DNA of 64,000 nt from Gracilaria domingensis (Eukaryota; Rhodophyta; Florideophyceae; Gracilariales; Gracilariaceae). The stretch is from the NCBI GenBank assembly GCA_022539475.1, contig VCMS01000388.1:1-64000 (forward strand), written 5' to 3'. The position numbers and the translations under genes are program-made. The notes beneath the pieces were generated by a model. The model saw only the letters and a list, made by a program, of their open reading frames with translations. It searched no databases and had not been told where the DNA came from. Each line of letters starts with the position of its first letter. The stretch's first letter is position 1. This document shows positions 61,856 to 64,000 of the stretch, piece after piece.

Positions 61856-62756
61856 ATGAACTCCCAGTCCGACATGCTCGGACTCCGCCTCCGAGTCCCA
61901 GATACTCTGACGTCCCTCAGGCCTCATCTCCCACGCGAAGGAGTCGGCCGTTATTTTGGAAGGGGGCGTATAGGTACCATGCTGGCGAACGAACAAGATA
62001 TGGTCATTTCCGCAGAAAAATACTGCAGCATGGCTGCTACCTCTCATCTTTCTGATGTACCGATACTAGTTCGTGGAAGAACGAACACCCTGGAGACCGT
62101 AATTCAGGCTTGCCCTTATTCGCTCAGAGAGAATCTCTTTTCTTCCAGAATGGAGATATCGTACCATTGCTTTCGAAGCTCGGTGTGGAAAAATGTTCAA
62201 AAGTAGTCCTATACCTTGGTATCCCCTCAAGAACCGCTCAGCTCCGCAGGATGGTGTCACTCCTCAAAGTCCGGATGGTCTCACTGTCGCAACAGGAAAG
62301 TGGGCCTCCAACGTTGCAAACAGGTTTAGATCTATGGGTCTCACTTGCGCGGTTGTCGACGAAGACACATTTCTCGTAAGCTATTATGAGAAGCTCGTGT
62401 GGCTATCAGCGTTCAACATCGTCGGGGCCTCAAGAGGTTTCAGTCCTATGGACGTAGTCGCTACGGAGTGCAGTACGGTTGTGCTCACAATAATGAAAGA
62501 GCTGTTGAAGATAGTTTCGCTTAAGACAGGTACTACTTTCCACCTGGAAGAGACCGTTGGGCGACTTCTTGCATATGGGAAAACTCTCGTTGGCTTTTCT
62601 ACTTCTTTCTCCGACTTTCAGTTTAGGAACGCGTACTTCTACGACTTTTCCCGCCAAGAAAGAAACATCGTAGGCGGTGACCCCGCTCCTTTTCATACAA
62701 ACTACGTCAACGTTGTTAAGGAAAAGTTATCACCCTCCCCATTCCCGCAGCTTTGA
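61856..62756 (+). CDS. ketopantoate reductase-like (PanE/ApbA) protein, in three frames
   Basis: The sequence reads like one eukaryotic PanE/ApbA-type NAD(P)-dependent reductase. The N-terminal part from ATG 61856 has a Rossmann-like GRGRIGTML and VPILVRGRTNTLETVIQACP; the next frame (62125-62215) has LFFQNGDIVPLLSKLG and CSKVVLYLGI; the third (about 62235-62756) has DGLTVATGKWASNVANRFRS, TFLVSYYEKLVWLSAFNIVG and a C-terminal helical domain to TGA. The QNG, GKWA and EKLxW motifs occur in this order in plant and algal members. The frame changes twice within about 120 bases (near 62140 and 62225), each by the same offset, which suggests consensus error or a recent pseudogene rather than introns. 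Substrate is not established for these homologues. Confidence 0.55.
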
Positions 62757-63382
62757 GGTTAGAACACATGACTTTTCCGTGTTCTAAACCTTTTAGAGAT
62801 AGTTAAACATAAAATATACTTTATCGAAAGGACCTGTTCCTATTACATTACTTATATTGTTCGTCCTTCTGTGGTTCAAATATGCCCCTTTAAATCCTAC
62901 ATCCCTTATCACTAATACTTCGCTAAGATTTTGCTAGATAGAAAATGGTCATTCCATATCATTAAAGTGCACGATACTAGTAACGAAACAACTACAAAAA
63001 TTGTGATATTTCTGAAGAACTAAGCGTTTGCATTACTTGGGCACCTGTATAAAGTAAGGTAAACCTTTTATGGGTTTCAACCCATAATGGAGGTTGTTTT
63101 ACTCTTCTTGATTTCTAAGCTCATGTTAAAGATATTTACAGTTTTCTTTACCCACTTGAACCCGTACATATAATTTATGACTAAATCATCCTTTCTTTAC
63201 TTCAAATCGATGCAAAAACTTCTCCTCCTAGTAACGTTTTAAAACAGTACTACAATACCCGTATATGGTCGTTCTTAGACTCCTTGTATACTACGAAACA
63301 CCTTGTGAACATCAATCACATCCTTCTCATTCGTATACCCACACCCATTTGCAAAACGAACCCTTTCGAAAGCTTTCAAAAC
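62757..63382. other. AT-rich intergenic stretch
   Basis: No gene seen. It separates the reductase-like gene from the HAD hydrolase, both on the plus strand. Confidence 0.5.
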
Positions 63383-64000
63383 ATGTATAACTCGGAAGTT
63401 AGAGCCCAAGAAGTAACTCCTCAGCAGCTGGCTAACGAAATATTCGAAAATGGCTACGCCGTGATTAGTGATATTGACGGTACTCTGAAAAGAGCTGGGA
63501 ACAACATTCCTGCCGAAACAGTCAAATGCATGAAGTACATTAATGCACGCGTTGGTTTCGGAATTGCTACTGGGCGAGATATAGAGGATGCCGAGAGTCT
63601 CGTGGAGCACCTGGGTGGCTACACTTGTGGCATCTCTGGAAACCAAGGCGCACGGGTGAGATTATCCTATGGTACTGAAATTGATCAAGACCTTGAGAGG
63701 GAAGGCTACGAAAGATGTGCAGCCGAACTTGAGAGACTTGCACTCTCATTAAATGAATTGCACGGACTTCACGAAGAGCGTCAACAAGCAGTTGTGAGCA
63801 CTAGAAAAGACAGTGGACTCCCTAACTTCACGTACAATGAACTGTCGAAGTGGAAAACAGAACTTAACTCCGGTATTTCAAAAGTGTTGACATCCTTTCC
63901 GAACCTGGTTGCGTACCCTCAAGATGAAAACTGTGACATAGGGGACATTCGTTTCACGAAAAATAGTGAGGCGCTGGCCTTGGTTGAAAACGACCGCCAG
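63383..64000 (+). CDS. HAD-superfamily hydrolase (type IIB-like), 5' part
   Basis: A frame of 206 codons from ATG 63383 is open to the window end, so the gene is cut by the edge. It carries HAD motif I (AVISDIDGTLKRAG; the first Asp is the nucleophile and the second the general acid/base) at about residue 28 and a motif II-like IATGRD at about residue 60, followed by GISGNQGARV, which in Cof/type IIB phosphatases follows motif II and leads to the cap. This points to a phosphatase of small phosphorylated compounds (sugar- or nucleotide-phosphate type). Motifs III and IV would lie beyond the window. No in-frame stop or intron is needed. Confidence 0.75.
   Translation, partial: MYNSEVRAQEVTPQQLANEIFENGYAVISDIDGTLKRAGNNIPAETVKCMKYINARVGFGIATGRDIEDAESLVEHLGGYTCGISGNQGARVRLSYGTEIDQDLEREGYERCAAELERLALSLNELHGLHEERQQAVVSTRKDSGLPNFTYNELSKWKTELNSGISKVLTSFPNLVAYPQDENCDIGDIRFTKNSEALALVENDRQ

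Noticed and set aside
1-64000. tRNA or rRNA genes
   Set aside because: I saw no cloverleaf with A and B boxes or rRNA core sequence by eye; a covariance-model scan was not possible.

Overview
This is a window of nuclear DNA from a microbial eukaryote (protist, alga or early fungal relative; I cannot place it further). The signs are GT-AG introns of 46 to about 114 bases, a Mediator MED15-type KIX gene, a TRM61 tRNA methyltransferase, a C9orf85-type protein, large ankyrin proteins, Ty3/gypsy LTR retroelements and hAT-type DNA transposon remnants. Base composition is patchy: GC-rich islands (about 25-29, 33-37, 38-41, 41.5-42, 47.8-48.6 and 51.2-51.8 kb) sit in AT-richer DNA. Several host genes change frame inside conserved stretches, and there is one N at 17766 and an N gap at 60709-61445, so consensus errors are likely.

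Layout. 1-16798: two related, broken chromodomain Ty3/gypsy copies in tandem, each ending in an LTR; the first carries a long antisense ORF and the second an inserted MITE-like element. 16799-25300: thinly coding DNA with one spliced minus-strand gene, weaker plus-strand coding stretches, and three arrays of a palindromic GTGAACGTTCAC-type motif. 25.3-30.9 kb: C9orf85-like and TRM61 sequences (possibly one fused gene), a low-complexity probable nuclear protein, and a small membrane protein. 32.1-33.0 kb: a hAT-type nonautonomous element with a perfect 8-bp target duplication. 33.1-40.8 kb: two divergent ankyrin paralogs in inverted orientation around a spliced KIX (MED15-like) gene. 41.5-49.6 kb: a secreted Cys-rich protein, a 717-residue membrane protein and poorly resolved small ORFs. 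49585-59169: a young, whole-looking Ty3/gypsy element on the minus strand with identical LTRs. 59.6-64 kb: a coiled-coil ORF, the sequencing gap, a ketopantoate-reductase-like gene in shifted frames, and the 5' part of a HAD hydrolase that runs off the window.

The observation I find most worth testing is that the host ORFs that end at TAG tend to stay open in the same frame for long distances, in places with matching composition (a Gln run; a Cys-rich continuation), while every better-supported host gene end is TAA or TGA. That suggests UAG may be read as sense in this nucleus, or is often read through. Other leads are the ankyrin/coiled-coil/hydrophobic-hairpin paralogs with a shared promoter and 3' stem-loop, the duplicated unknown C-terminal domain in the young retroelement, and the C9orf85-TRM61 junction.
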